In this document: positions 1-6,996 of the stretch, piece after piece
How the letters are laid out: every line of letters starts with the position of its first letter
Numbering within the stretch: position 1 is the first letter of the stretch
DNA from: Caryophanales bacterium
GTDB lineage: Bacteria > Bacillota_I > Bacilli_A > RFN20 > CAG-826
DNA: 12,903 nt
Direction: 5' to 3'
Assembly: GCA_028726925.1 (NCBI GenBank)
Contig: JAQYPI010000067.1
Coordinates: 1-12,903, forward strand
Translations under genes and position numbers: made by a program
Notes under the pieces: generated by a model
Database searches by the model: none
Told to the model about the DNA's origin: nothing
What the model saw: only the letters and a program-made list of their open reading frames with translations

Positions 1-1
1 C

Positions 2-556
2 CCCTTTGAGGAAAACATCGCCAAAACGAAGGAACTCATCCGCATCGCCCATGACAAAGGGCTTTCGATCGAAGCCGAAGTCGGCGCGATCGGTGGCACC
101 GAAGACGGCGTGACCGCGGACGGCGAAGTCGCCGACCCGCAGGAATGCGCCATCATCTCGGCCCTTGGCATCGACTTCCTCGCCGCCGGCATCGGCAACC
201 TCCACGGCCTCTATCCCAAGGATTGGACCGGTCTCCACATCGACGCGCTCGAGAAAATTCAGGAAGCCACGGGCGGCATTCCCCTCGTCCTCCATGGCGG
301 CACCGGAATCCCCGACGACCAGATCAAGGAAGCCATCGCCCACGGCATGTCCAAAATCAACGTGAACACGGACTGCCAACTCGTCTTCGCCGAAGCCACC
401 CGCGACTACTGCCTCGCCGGCAAAGCGGACCCGACCGCGGAAAACAAGGAAAAGGGCTATGATCCGCGCAAGCTCCTCAAGCCCGGTTTCCTCGCGATCC
501 AAGCGAAAGTCAAAGAGAAGATGGAACTCTTCGGTTCCGTCGGCAAAGCCGATTAA
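2..556 (+). CDS. fba: Class II fructose-1,6-bisphosphate aldolase, 3' part
   Basis: This is the C-terminal 184 residues of a zinc-dependent aldolase; the frame is open to the left edge, so the start lies outside the window. The enzyme splits fructose-1,6-bisphosphate into dihydroxyacetone phosphate and glyceraldehyde-3-phosphate in cytosolic glycolysis. Recognisable blocks in order are EAEVGAIGGTEDGV, GIGNLHGLYP (a zinc-ligand His in this family), VLHGGTGIPDDQI (the last zinc-ligand His and phosphate-binding glycines) and KINVNTD (substrate-phosphate and ketose-binding segment). The ending FGSVGKAD closely resembles the C-terminus of streptococcal FbaA, which together with GNLHG in place of GTSHG points to the short Bacilli class IIB type. 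The in-frame GTG at 110 is internal, because the conserved segment before it is clearly coding. It ends at TAA 554-556, 17 bases before a strong terminator hairpin. Confidence 0.95.
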   Translation, partial: PFEENIAKTKELIRIAHDKGLSIEAEVGAIGGTEDGVTADGEVADPQECAIISALGIDFLAAGIGNLHGLYPKDWTGLHIDALEKIQEATGGIPLVLHGGTGIPDDQIKEAIAHGMSKINVNTDCQLVFAEATRDYCLAGKADPTAENKEKGYDPRKLLKPGFLAIQAKVKEKMELFGSVGKAD

Positions 557-573
557 ACGTCGATTAACCTTTC

Positions 574-600
574 GGAGCGGGTTCGCCCGCTCCTTTTTTT
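574..600 (+). terminator. Intrinsic terminator of the aldolase gene
   Basis: A perfect 8-bp stem GGAGCGGG (574-581) and CCCGCTCC (586-593) with a TTCG tetraloop is followed directly by seven T. It starts 17 bases after the aldolase stop codon and is a textbook Rho-independent terminator on the plus strand. Confidence 0.93.
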
Positions 601-607
601 CGCAAAG

Positions 608-631
608 AAAAAACCCGGTTTCCCGGGCTTT
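608..631 (-). terminator. Intrinsic terminator of the glgB-glgP-membrane protein operon
   Basis: Read on the minus strand, CCCGG (complement of 623-627), a short loop and CCGGG (complement of 614-618) form a hairpin followed by a run of T (complement of the A run 608-613). Flanking A-T and G-T pairs can lengthen the 5-bp core. It begins about ten bases past the stop codon of the membrane protein gene and faces the aldolase terminator. Confidence 0.8.
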
Positions 632-640
632 CTCATTCGC

Positions 641-1123
641 TTAACGGTCGGATAGGAGAGCGAATTTCTTGAAATGGAGATAAAGGGAGAGGAATCCGAA
701 TAGGGCAAGCGCGACGCTGCATCCCAAAGGGATGACGAGGCTTAGGGAAATGCCGGTCAACGCGAGCAACGCATTCGCGCCGATGTAGACGAAATCGGCA
801 ATCATGAAAAAGCGGTCGCTACGGTCCCAAAGGCCCTTCTTCTCGAAAACAAAGCTGGCAAGGAAGAAACCTCCCGCGGCTAGGAGACCGCCCACGCAAA
901 GGAAAAACAAGACGAAGAACACAATGCGGGGGGCGAGGGGGAAGGACAAGCCGGTCGAAACGAAGAAATCGAAATGGTATAGCCCTTCTTCCGTTTTCGT
1001 CTCATACATCGGGACAGCGAGCAAGGTGGAAGCGTAAAGAAAGCACACGACCGGATGGATCATGATCCAAACAGATCGAGGAAAGCCTCGCCTCTCTTTG
1101 GAACGATTGGTCAGATCTTCCAT
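641..1123 (-). CDS. Small four-helix membrane protein of unknown function
   Basis: I do not recognise this 160-residue protein. It has a basic N-terminus (RSKERR) and four hydrophobic segments at roughly residues 17-38, 67-93, 105-123 and 126-150. The inner loop EKKGLWDRSDR and the tail HFKKFALLSDR are basic, while the loop at 39-66 is acidic, so both ends are predicted to be cytoplasmic by the positive-inside rule. The ATG at 1123 lies two bases after the glgP stop codon and lacks a clear Shine-Dalgarno site, so translational coupling to glgP is likely. The frame runs further upstream, but that extension is overlapped by glgP and encodes a basic, non-membrane sequence. An alternative start is Met21 (1063). 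Its position as last gene of a glycogen operon before the terminator suggests co-expression but not a function. Confidence 0.8.
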   Translation of the reverse strand: MEDLTNRSKERRGFPRSVWIMIHPVVCFLYASTLLAVPMYETKTEEGLYHFDFFVSTGLSFPLAPRIVFFVLFFLCVGGLLAAGGFFLASFVFEKKGLWDRSDRFFMIADFVYIGANALLALTGISLSLVIPLGCSVALALFGFLSLYLHFKKFALLSDR

Positions 1124-1125
1124 TC

Positions 1126-3537
1126 TCAGACATCCATCTTGGCGAGATGCCAAATATCGCGATTGTATTCTTCGATCGTGCGATCGCTCGTGAATTTCCC
1201 GCTGCTGCCGATGTTGATGAGGCAGGCACGCGCCCACGCTTTCTTATCTTCGTAGAAAGCATCCGCGGCTTCGCAAGCCTTGCAATAGGCGTCGAAGTCG
1301 GCGAGGACGAAGAATTGGTCGTTCTGGTTCATGAGCTCGTCGAAGATCATGCGGAAGCGATTCGCGTCGCCCTTGGCCCAGGGCCCGGAGAAGAGTCCGT
1401 CGAGCACGCGTTTGATGCGCTCGTCGGAATTGTAAATCGCCCACGGATTGTAGGTCCCTTCGTCGACCATATGCTGGACCTCGTCGGCGGTGAGGCCGAA
1501 GATGATTTCGTTCTCCCTGCCGGCGGCGTCTGCGATCTCGATGTTCGCGCCGTCGAGCGTCCCAAGCGTGATGGCGCCATTCATCATGAGTTTCATGTTC
1601 GAGGTGCCGCTCGCTTCTTTCCCGGCGGTCGAGATCTGCTCGGAAAGATCCGCGGCGGGGATGATTTTCTCGGCGAGGGAAACTCCGTAATTCTCGACGA
1701 AGACGATCTTGATAAAGGGCGAGACGAGCGGATCGGAATTCACGACGTCCGCGACGGCGAGGATGAGTTCGATGATTTTCTTGGCGAAGGCGTAGCTCGG
1801 GGCCGCCTTGGCGCCGAAGATGTAGGTGTGCGGAACCATGCGGAACGAGGGATCTTCGTGGATCCTCGTGTAGAGGTACATGATATGGAAAACGTTCAAA
1901 AGTTGCCTCTTATAAGCATGGAGACGCTTGATCTGCACGTCGTAAATCGAGGAGGGGTCGATTTCGATGCCATAGGCTTTCTCGACGAAGGAAGCGAAAT
2001 CCTTCTTGTTCTCCGCTTTGGCATCCATGATGGCTTCTAAGGTTTTTTCGTCGTCCTTGAAGGCCAAAAGTTTTGAGATTTCATGCTCGAAATCCTTGTG
2101 CCAGCCTTTGCCGATCCTCTCGTCGATGACGGAAGCGAGCCGGGGGTTGGCGTACATGAGCCAGCGGCGATGGGTGACGCCGTTGGTCTTGTTGTTGAAT
2201 TTGTTGGGGAAGAGGTCGTAGAAATCCTTGAACGTGTAGGCTTTGAGGATGTCCGTGTGGATTTTCGCGACGCCGTTGACGCTATAAGCGACGTAGATCG
2301 CCATGTTGGTCATGTGGATTTGGCCGTCTTTGATGATCTGCATGTTGTAACGGGCCGCGTCGCTCACCTTTTCCTCGTTGAGGAAGAGATTAAAGCGGCG
2401 ATGGATTTCCTCGATGATCATGTAAACCCGCGGGACGAGTTGCTGGACGTAGCGGACCGGCCATTTCTCGAGGGCTTCCGGCATGACCGTGTGGTTCGTG
2501 TAGGCAAAGAGGCGGGTAACGATGTTCCACGCGTCTTCCCATCCATAGCCATATTCGTCCATGAGAAGACGCATCGCCTCGGGAATCGCGAGGATTGGGT
2601 GGGTGTCGTTGAGTTGGAAGACATAGGCCTTATCGAGGCCATCAAGCGTATGATAACGGTTGTAGTAGCTGCGCATGCAGGATTGCAACCCGGCGGAAAC
2701 GAGGAAATATTGCTGGCGGAGGCGGAGCATGCGGCCGTGCTCGGTCGAGTCATCGGGATAAAGGCCGTGGCAAAGCTCTTTCAGGGTGTTCAGATAGTCC
2801 TCGAAGCTTTGGTCGGTCGGAAGGTTGTTTTCGCTCGGCTCGGCGGACCAAAGGCGCAGCGTGTTGGCGACCCCGTTATGATATCCGGGGACGGAAACGT
2901 CATAAGGAACGGCGCGGACGCAGGTCGCGTTCACGGTGCGAAGGGCGTATTCCCCGTTGGCCTTGAGATAAGTTTCGGCATGCCCGTAGAATTTGACTTC
3001 GACGGAATGCTTGGGCTTGCGAACCTCGAAAACGAAGCCGTTGCTTAGCCACTGATCGGGCAATTCGACTTGCTTCCCGTTGACGAATTTCTGGCGGAAA
3101 AAGCCGTATTCGTAGCGGATGGTGTTGCCGTGCCCGGGATAGCCCAGCGATGCAATGGAGTCCAGGAAGCAGGCGGCGAGGCGGCCAAGGCCACCGTTGC
3201 CGAGTCCGGCATCGGCTTCCATGTCCTCGAGTTCGCCGATGTCGATGCCCATTTCGGCGAGCGCCTCTTTGGCGACGTCGAAAATCCCGAGGTTCTGCAT
3301 GTTAGACGTCAAAAGACGGCCCATGAGGAATTCCATCGAGAAATAGATGAGTTGGCGCTTATTTCCTTTCAGCAGTTGCTCGCGGCAAACGCGCCAGTGC
3401 GCGCCGGCATAATCGCGAACCATTTCGCCGAGGACTTCAAAGCGCTCGGTGATGTGCGAGTCCTCGACGGAACGGCCATAGCGTTCCTCAAGGCGCAAGG
3501 CAAAGGTTTTCTTGAAATCTTCTTTATTGTCAAACAT
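1126..3537 (-). CDS. glgP: Glycogen/maltodextrin phosphorylase
   Basis: This 803-residue protein has the normal length for a bacterial GT35 alpha-glucan phosphorylase. It releases glucose-1-phosphate from the non-reducing ends of glycogen or maltodextrin, using pyridoxal phosphate in the cytosol. Visible family blocks are AGLGNGGLGRLAACFLDS (about 110-127), QLNDTHPILAIPEAMR with the active-site Asp and His, VQIKRLHAYKRQ (534-545) with phosphate-contacting Lys537 and Arg538, and EASGTSNMKLMMNGA with PLP-binding Lys649, followed by TLDGANIEI. The ATG at 3537 is preceded by AAGGA (complement of 3546-3550), which overlaps the glgB stop codon; the two genes are 11 bases apart and surely co-transcribed. 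Preference for glycogen over maltodextrin cannot be read from the sequence, but the glgB neighbour favours glycogen. No truncation or frameshift was seen. Confidence 0.96.
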   Translation of the reverse strand: MFDNKEDFKKTFALRLEERYGRSVEDSHITERFEVLGEMVRDYAGAHWRVCREQLLKGNKRQLIYFSMEFLMGRLLTSNMQNLGIFDVAKEALAEMGIDIGELEDMEADAGLGNGGLGRLAACFLDSIASLGYPGHGNTIRYEYGFFRQKFVNGKQVELPDQWLSNGFVFEVRKPKHSVEVKFYGHAETYLKANGEYALRTVNATCVRAVPYDVSVPGYHNGVANTLRLWSAEPSENNLPTDQSFEDYLNTLKELCHGLYPDDSTEHGRMLRLRQQYFLVSAGLQSCMRSYYNRYHTLDGLDKAYVFQLNDTHPILAIPEAMRLLMDEYGYGWEDAWNIVTRLFAYTNHTVMPEALEKWPVRYVQQLVPRVYMIIEEIHRRFNLFLNEEKVSDAARYNMQIIKDGQIHMTNMAIYVAYSVNGVAKIHTDILKAYTFKDFYDLFPNKFNNKTNGVTHRRWLMYANPRLASVIDERIGKGWHKDFEHEISKLLAFKDDEKTLEAIMDAKAENKKDFASFVEKAYGIEIDPSSIYDVQIKRLHAYKRQLLNVFHIMYLYTRIHEDPSFRMVPHTYIFGAKAAPSYAFAKKIIELILAVADVVNSDPLVSPFIKIVFVENYGVSLAEKIIPAADLSEQISTAGKEASGTSNMKLMMNGAITLGTLDGANIEIADAAGRENEIIFGLTADEVQHMVDEGTYNPWAIYNSDERIKRVLDGLFSGPWAKGDANRFRMIFDELMNQNDQFFVLADFDAYCKACEAADAFYEDKKAWARACLINIGSSGKFTSDRTIEEYNRDIWHLAKMDV

Positions 3538-3548
3538 GGTTTTTGTCC

Positions 3549-5543
3549 TTATTTCGTCTTTTTCGAGGCCTTTTTCTTGGCACTAACGATTTTCTTGGAA
3601 GCGGGTTTCTTCTTGGCGACCTTCTTGGGCGTCTTTTCGGCGGGAACGGCTTTCGTTTCTTCCCGCGGTGGCACCGCTTTTTTGAAAATCATCGCACCGA
3701 AACTCGCAATCTTGCCAATGGTCATGTGGCAAGGCCTCGATTCGGGACCCACGCCTTCCTCAGAACGCGCGGGCAATCCATTATACTGATTGTAGCCGCC
3801 GTAAACATCCTTATCGGAATTGAAAATTTCAAAGTATTCGCCGGGTTGGAGGGTTCCAATCGTGTAATTCTCGTAATAATTGGGGGTCATGTTGAACACG
3901 AAAATCAAATCACTATCCCCGAATTCGCGCTCGAAGGCGAAGACGCTTTGATCCGCGTTGTCGACCATGAGCCATTGGAAATGGGCGGGATTGTATTCCT
4001 CGACGTGCATGGCATTCTCGGCCCGGTAGATGAGGTTCAAGTCACGCATCATGCGGCGCACGGAATCGTGCTTGGGGAAAGAAAGGTAATTCCAGGGGAG
4101 GGACTTGTTCTCGTTCCATTCATCGAAGCTCGCGAGCTCGTTTCCCATGAAATTGAGTTTCTTTCCCGGATGAGCGAATTGATAGGTATACAGGTTGCGG
4201 ACCAGGGCGAATTTCTGGTTATAGTCGCCCCACATCTTATTGAGGATGGTGCCTTTCCCGTGGACCACTTCATCGTGGGAAAGGGGCAATAGGAAATTCT
4301 CACTCCAGAAATAGGCCATGGAGAACGTCAGTTTGTTGTGGTCGTATTTCTTGTAAATGGGGTCGGTCTGGTAGTACTTGAGGGTATCGTTCATCCAGCC
4401 GAGATCCCACTTGTAATCGAAACCGAGCCCGCCGTATTCCACGGGGTGCGTTACCTTGGTGAAATCGGTGGAATCTTCCGCGATCATCATCGCGCTCGGG
4501 TGCTCCGCGTGGATTTTGGAATTGAGACGACGAATAAATTCGGTCGCTCCAGTGTTCTCGCCGCGGGCTTTATTGCCGTCCCAGTATACGATGTTGCTTA
4601 CTGCGTCACAGCGAATGCCGTCAAAATGGAAATACGTGAGGAAGTAATTCATCGCGGACATGAGGAAGCTGCGAACGGGATCCTTCCCAAGGTCGAATTG
4701 GGGGGACCCCCAAGGAGAGATTTCGTGCTCGCCCTGATATTCGTAGAGGCACGTCCCGTCGAAACGGCGCAAAGCGAAGGCGTCCGACGCAAAGTGGACA
4801 GGGGCGAAATCGAGGATGACCCCAAAACCCGCGCGGTGCATGCGATCGACGAAGGACATGAGTTGCTTGGGATTGCCGTAGCGCGAATCGACGGAATAGA
4901 AACCGGTCGCTTGATAGCCCCAAGATCCGTCAAAGGGGTATTGCGTGATCGGCATGATCTCAATGTGGGTGAATCCGGTTTCCTTCAGGTAGGGGATTAG
5001 ATAATCCGCGATTTCCTCATAGCTTAGGAAGCGTTCGTTGACCTTTCCCTTCCACGAGCCGAGATGGACCTCGTAAATCGACATCGGGACATCGAAATTC
5101 CGCGTGCGACGGGCCATCCATTCCCCATCGGCCCAGGGAAAACCTTCGATATCGAAAATCCGGGAACAGGTGAGGGGCCTCAATTCGCTATAGAAAGCGA
5201 AGGGGTCGGCCTTGTCCACGTATTGGCCGAGGGCGTTGCGGAAATGGTATTTGTAGGATTGGTAGTTGGAGAGACCGGGCACGAAAGTCTCGAAGACGCC
5301 CGCGTCGTCGATCTTCTCCATCTTGTTCGCCCCGAAATCCCAACCGTTGAATTCGCCAATGACGGAAACGTCGTTGCCGGAAGGGCAATAGAGACGGAAC
5401 CAAACGCCATAGACGCGTTCGGTGGTCTTCTTCCCTAGATCATCGGTCTTCTCGATGTCTTGGAACCCGAAATGGGCGCCGAAATATTCGTAAGCATGGG
5501 TCGTTTGACCGTAAAGAAAATCGGCAAGGATGCCATATGCCAT
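3549..5543 (-). CDS. glgB: 1,4-alpha-glucan branching enzyme with lysine-rich C-terminal tail
   Basis: This 664-residue GH13 enzyme makes the alpha-1,6 branch points of glycogen. An N-terminal CBM48-like region (about 43-130, including GVWFRLYCP and GEFNGWD) precedes the barrel. The four GH13 regions are present: DFAPVHFASD; GIRCDAV with nucleophile Asp313; IAEDST with acid/base Glu356; and LSHDEVVHGKG with Asp424. The first conserved region reads DFAPVHF rather than the usual DWVPAHF. The ordinary fold ends near residue 620 (FGAMIF). A 44-residue tail with 17 lysines (621-664) follows, resembling histone H1 low-complexity tails; I know no such tail in well-studied GlgB proteins. The ATG at 5543 has AAGGAG ten bases upstream. 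It is the first gene of the operon with glgP and the membrane protein. Confidence 0.95.
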   Translation of the reverse strand: MAYGILADFLYGQTTHAYEYFGAHFGFQDIEKTDDLGKKTTERVYGVWFRLYCPSGNDVSVIGEFNGWDFGANKMEKIDDAGVFETFVPGLSNYQSYKYHFRNALGQYVDKADPFAFYSELRPLTCSRIFDIEGFPWADGEWMARRTRNFDVPMSIYEVHLGSWKGKVNERFLSYEEIADYLIPYLKETGFTHIEIMPITQYPFDGSWGYQATGFYSVDSRYGNPKQLMSFVDRMHRAGFGVILDFAPVHFASDAFALRRFDGTCLYEYQGEHEISPWGSPQFDLGKDPVRSFLMSAMNYFLTYFHFDGIRCDAVSNIVYWDGNKARGENTGATEFIRRLNSKIHAEHPSAMMIAEDSTDFTKVTHPVEYGGLGFDYKWDLGWMNDTLKYYQTDPIYKKYDHNKLTFSMAYFWSENFLLPLSHDEVVHGKGTILNKMWGDYNQKFALVRNLYTYQFAHPGKKLNFMGNELASFDEWNENKSLPWNYLSFPKHDSVRRMMRDLNLIYRAENAMHVEEYNPAHFQWLMVDNADQSVFAFEREFGDSDLIFVFNMTPNYYENYTIGTLQPGEYFEIFNSDKDVYGGYNQYNGLPARSEEGVGPESRPCHMTIGKIASFGAMIFKKAVPPREETKAVPAEKTPKKVAKKKPASKKIVSAKKKASKKTK

Positions 5544-5553
5544 ATCAAAGGAT

Positions 5554-5559
5554 CTCCTT
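5554..5559 (-). promoter_or_regulatory. Ribosome binding site of glgB
   Basis: On the minus strand AAGGAG sits 10 bases before the ATG at 5543. It is a near-consensus Shine-Dalgarno site and fixes the glgB start. Confidence 0.8.
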
Positions 5560-5580
5560 CAGAAGAAACGTCATGCCTTG

Positions 5581-5610
5581 ATTATACCGCACCCTTTTCC
5601 TTTATAGGAA
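5581..5610 (-). promoter_or_regulatory. Probable glgB operon promoter with dyad over the -35 position
   Basis: The minus strand has a perfect -10 hexamer TATAAT (complement of 5581-5586), 37 bases before the glgB ATG, which leaves room for a leader of about 30 bases containing the ribosome binding site. There is no good -35: the best hexamer at the expected distance is TTCCTA (5605-5610, 18-base spacer, 3 of 6 matches to TTGACA). That position is covered by an inverted repeat TTCCT-N4-AGGAA (5597-5610). A poor -35 with a dyad on top could mean an activator or repressor site. The -10 is seen directly; regulation is inference. Confidence 0.55.
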
Positions 5611-5741
5611 GGTTTTTGAAGGCCACGAATTCCCTTGGACTCCCCTCACAAAGTTCATGGCTTTTTTTGGGACGCCGTCCCTTTTCGAAGAAAAACCGCC
5701 GATTCCCGCGGATTCGGGTAAACTTTGAAGCGAAGATGCGT

Positions 5742-5747
5742 TATCAT
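5742..5747 (+). promoter_or_regulatory. Candidate -10 element for ackA-nrnA
   Basis: TATCAT matches the sigma-A -10 consensus at five of six positions, 52 bases before the ackA ATG. No convincing -35 is seen at 16-18 bases; TAAACT at 5719-5724 is the nearest, with 3 of 6 matches. Treat it as weak. Confidence 0.35.
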
Positions 5748-5761
5748 TTCAACGTATGAAC

Positions 5762-5786
5762 CCTTCCCGTTTGGGAAGGCAAGGAG
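5762..5786 (+). promoter_or_regulatory. ackA leader hairpin and ribosome binding site
   Basis: A perfect 7-bp stem CCTTCCC (5762-5768) and GGGAAGG (5773-5779) with a GTTT loop ends one base before AAGGAG (5781-5786). The site lies 13 bases before the ATG at 5800, slightly longer than usual spacing, and no better site precedes another start. The stem could protect the mRNA 5' end or tune access to the ribosome site. The hairpin is seen directly; its role is inference. Confidence 0.6.
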
Positions 5787-5799
5787 AATCAAACCAATT

Positions 5800-6996
5800 A
5801 TGGCAAAATGCATGGCAGTCAATGCGGGCAGCAGCTCGCTCAAGTACAAGCTTTTCGAAATGCCGGAGGAGAAAGTCCTCTGTTCCGGCATGGCCGAGCG
5901 CATCGGCCACGATGATGGCATCTTCACCATCAAGTTCGGGGGCGAGAAAATCACCAAGGTCCTCCCCCTCCCCGACCACGCGGTCGCTGTTGACCTTCTT
6001 CTCAAAGCCCTCGTGGAATACGGCATCGTCGCGAACCTTTCCGAAATTTCCTGCGTTGGTCACCGCGTCGTCCAAGGCGGTAAATACTTCTCCCATTCCG
6101 TCGATTTCGACGAGGACGCGGAAGCCAAAATCACGAAGTTGATCCCGCTTGATCCCCTGCACGCCCCTGCGCACCTCACGGGCTTCCACGCCTTCCGTGA
6201 CGCGCTTCCCGGAGTCCCCGAGATCGCCGTTTTCGACACCGCCTTCCACCAAACGATGGAGCCGGAAGATTACCTCTATCCGATTCCTTATGAGATGTCC
6301 GTCGAATACGACTGCCGTCGCTATGGGGCTCACGGCACCTCGCACAATTACCTCGCGGATCAAGCCAAGAAAGACTTCTTCCCCGACCAGGAACACGTAA
6401 ACATCATCACCGCCCACATCGGAAGCGGCGCTTCGCTCGCCGCCATCCGCGACGGGAAGTGCGTCGCGACCTCCATGGGCCTCACCCCCCTTGGTGGCGT
6501 CATGATGGGCACTCGCACGGGCGACCTCGATCCCTCCGTCATGGATTATCTCTGCAATTGCACCGGCAAGTCGGTCGACGAGATGTACGACATCTTCAAC
6601 AAAAAATCCGGATTCCTCGGCGTTTCCGGGGTTTCCAACGACACCCGCGACGTCGAGAAGGCGGCCGCGGAAGGCAATGAACGCTGCCAACTCGCCATGA
6701 AACTCTTCACCCGCACGGTCGCGAATTTCATCGGGCAATACTATGTCCGCCTCGGCCACGTCGACATGATCGTCTTCTCCGCCGGTCTTGGCGAGAATGC
6801 CCCGCTTTTCCGCGAACTCATCCTCAAAGCGACCGAGGAAGCCCTCGGCCTTTCCGTCGATTACGAATTGAACGCCTCCGTCCGCGGCAAGGAAGTCCTT
6901 CTCTCGAAACCGGACAGCAAGATCAAGATCGCCGTCATCCCCACCGATGAGGAAGTCATGATCGCCCGCGACTGCTACAAGAGGATCGCCCAATGA
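5800..6996 (+). CDS. ackA: Acetate kinase
   Basis: This 398-residue protein has the usual length of acetate kinase, which converts acetyl phosphate and ADP to acetate and ATP in the cytosol, giving ATP by substrate-level phosphorylation during fermentation. Near the N-terminus is VNAGSSSLK (7-15, signature 1 with the conserved Asn8). Then follow GHRVVQGG with Arg89, VFDTAFHQTM with Asp146, GAHGTSHNYLA (176-186, signature 2), HIGSGASL, GTRTGDLDP with Arg239, FSAGLGENA and PTDEEVMIARD with Glu384; these correspond to catalytic residues known from Methanosarcina acetate kinase. The frame is open further upstream, but ATG 5800 is preferred because AAGGAG precedes it and the conserved fold begins at residue 5. 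It overlaps the next gene by ATGA, implying translational coupling. No phosphotransacetylase gene is in the window. Confidence 0.97.
   Translation: MAKCMAVNAGSSSLKYKLFEMPEEKVLCSGMAERIGHDDGIFTIKFGGEKITKVLPLPDHAVAVDLLLKALVEYGIVANLSEISCVGHRVVQGGKYFSHSVDFDEDAEAKITKLIPLDPLHAPAHLTGFHAFRDALPGVPEIAVFDTAFHQTMEPEDYLYPIPYEMSVEYDCRRYGAHGTSHNYLADQAKKDFFPDQEHVNIITAHIGSGASLAAIRDGKCVATSMGLTPLGGVMMGTRTGDLDPSVMDYLCNCTGKSVDEMYDIFNKKSGFLGVSGVSNDTRDVEKAAAEGNERCQLAMKLFTRTVANFIGQYYVRLGHVDMIVFSAGLGENAPLFRELILKATEEALGLSVDYELNASVRGKEVLLSKPDSKIKIAVIPTDEEVMIARDCYKRIAQ

Larger units (their letters stand above)
5544..5799. other. Divergent glgB/ackA intergenic region
   Basis: These 256 bases separate two operons transcribed away from each other. 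On the minus side lie the glgB promoter and ribosome binding site. On the plus side are a candidate ackA -10 (TATCAT 5742-5747), a leader hairpin (5762-5779) and the ackA ribosome binding site (5781-5786). In between are a small GGGAC-GCC-GTCCC hairpin (5669-5681) and an imperfect dyad CCGATTCC-CGC-GGATTCGG with one mismatch (5699-5717). I see no tRNA, small RNA or additional gene here. Confidence 0.7.

Noticed and set aside
110..112. GTG at 110 as start of the aldolase
   Set aside because: The frame upstream to the window edge encodes conserved aldolase sequence (EAEVGAIGGTEDG), so this is an internal codon of a gene cut by the window.
1124..1237. Longer start (1237) for the membrane protein gene
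   Set aside because: The extra 38 residues lie inside the 3' end of glgP in another frame, are basic and low in hydrophobic residues, and have no ribosome site; ATG 1123 fits operon spacing.
1147..5000. Several long plus-strand frames (220-321 residues) across glgP and glgB
   Set aside because: They are antisense shadows of the two enzymes, with the same codon-bias cause, no ribosome sites and no recognisable domains.
5669..5685. Hairpin GGGAC-GCC-GTCCC followed by TTTT as a terminator
   Set aside because: The stem is only 5 bp, the T run is short, and no plus-strand gene precedes it that would need termination.
5699..5717. Imperfect dyad CCGATTCC-CGC-GGATTCGG upstream of ackA as an operator
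   Set aside because: It has an internal mismatch and matches no operator I know; recorded in the intergenic entry but not supported enough for a site call.
5725..5799. Upstream start of ackA at TTG 5725
   Set aside because: It would add 25 residues before a conserved N-terminus, and the good AAGGAG at 5781 would fall inside the coding region.
5749..6993. A 414-residue open frame antisense to the whole of ackA
   Set aside because: It mirrors the ackA codons in one fixed phase; C/G-ending codons with few TTA, CTA or TCA triplets leave the opposite strand open. Its protein is rich in Val, Asp, Glu and Gly with no known motif, and ackA is unmistakable.
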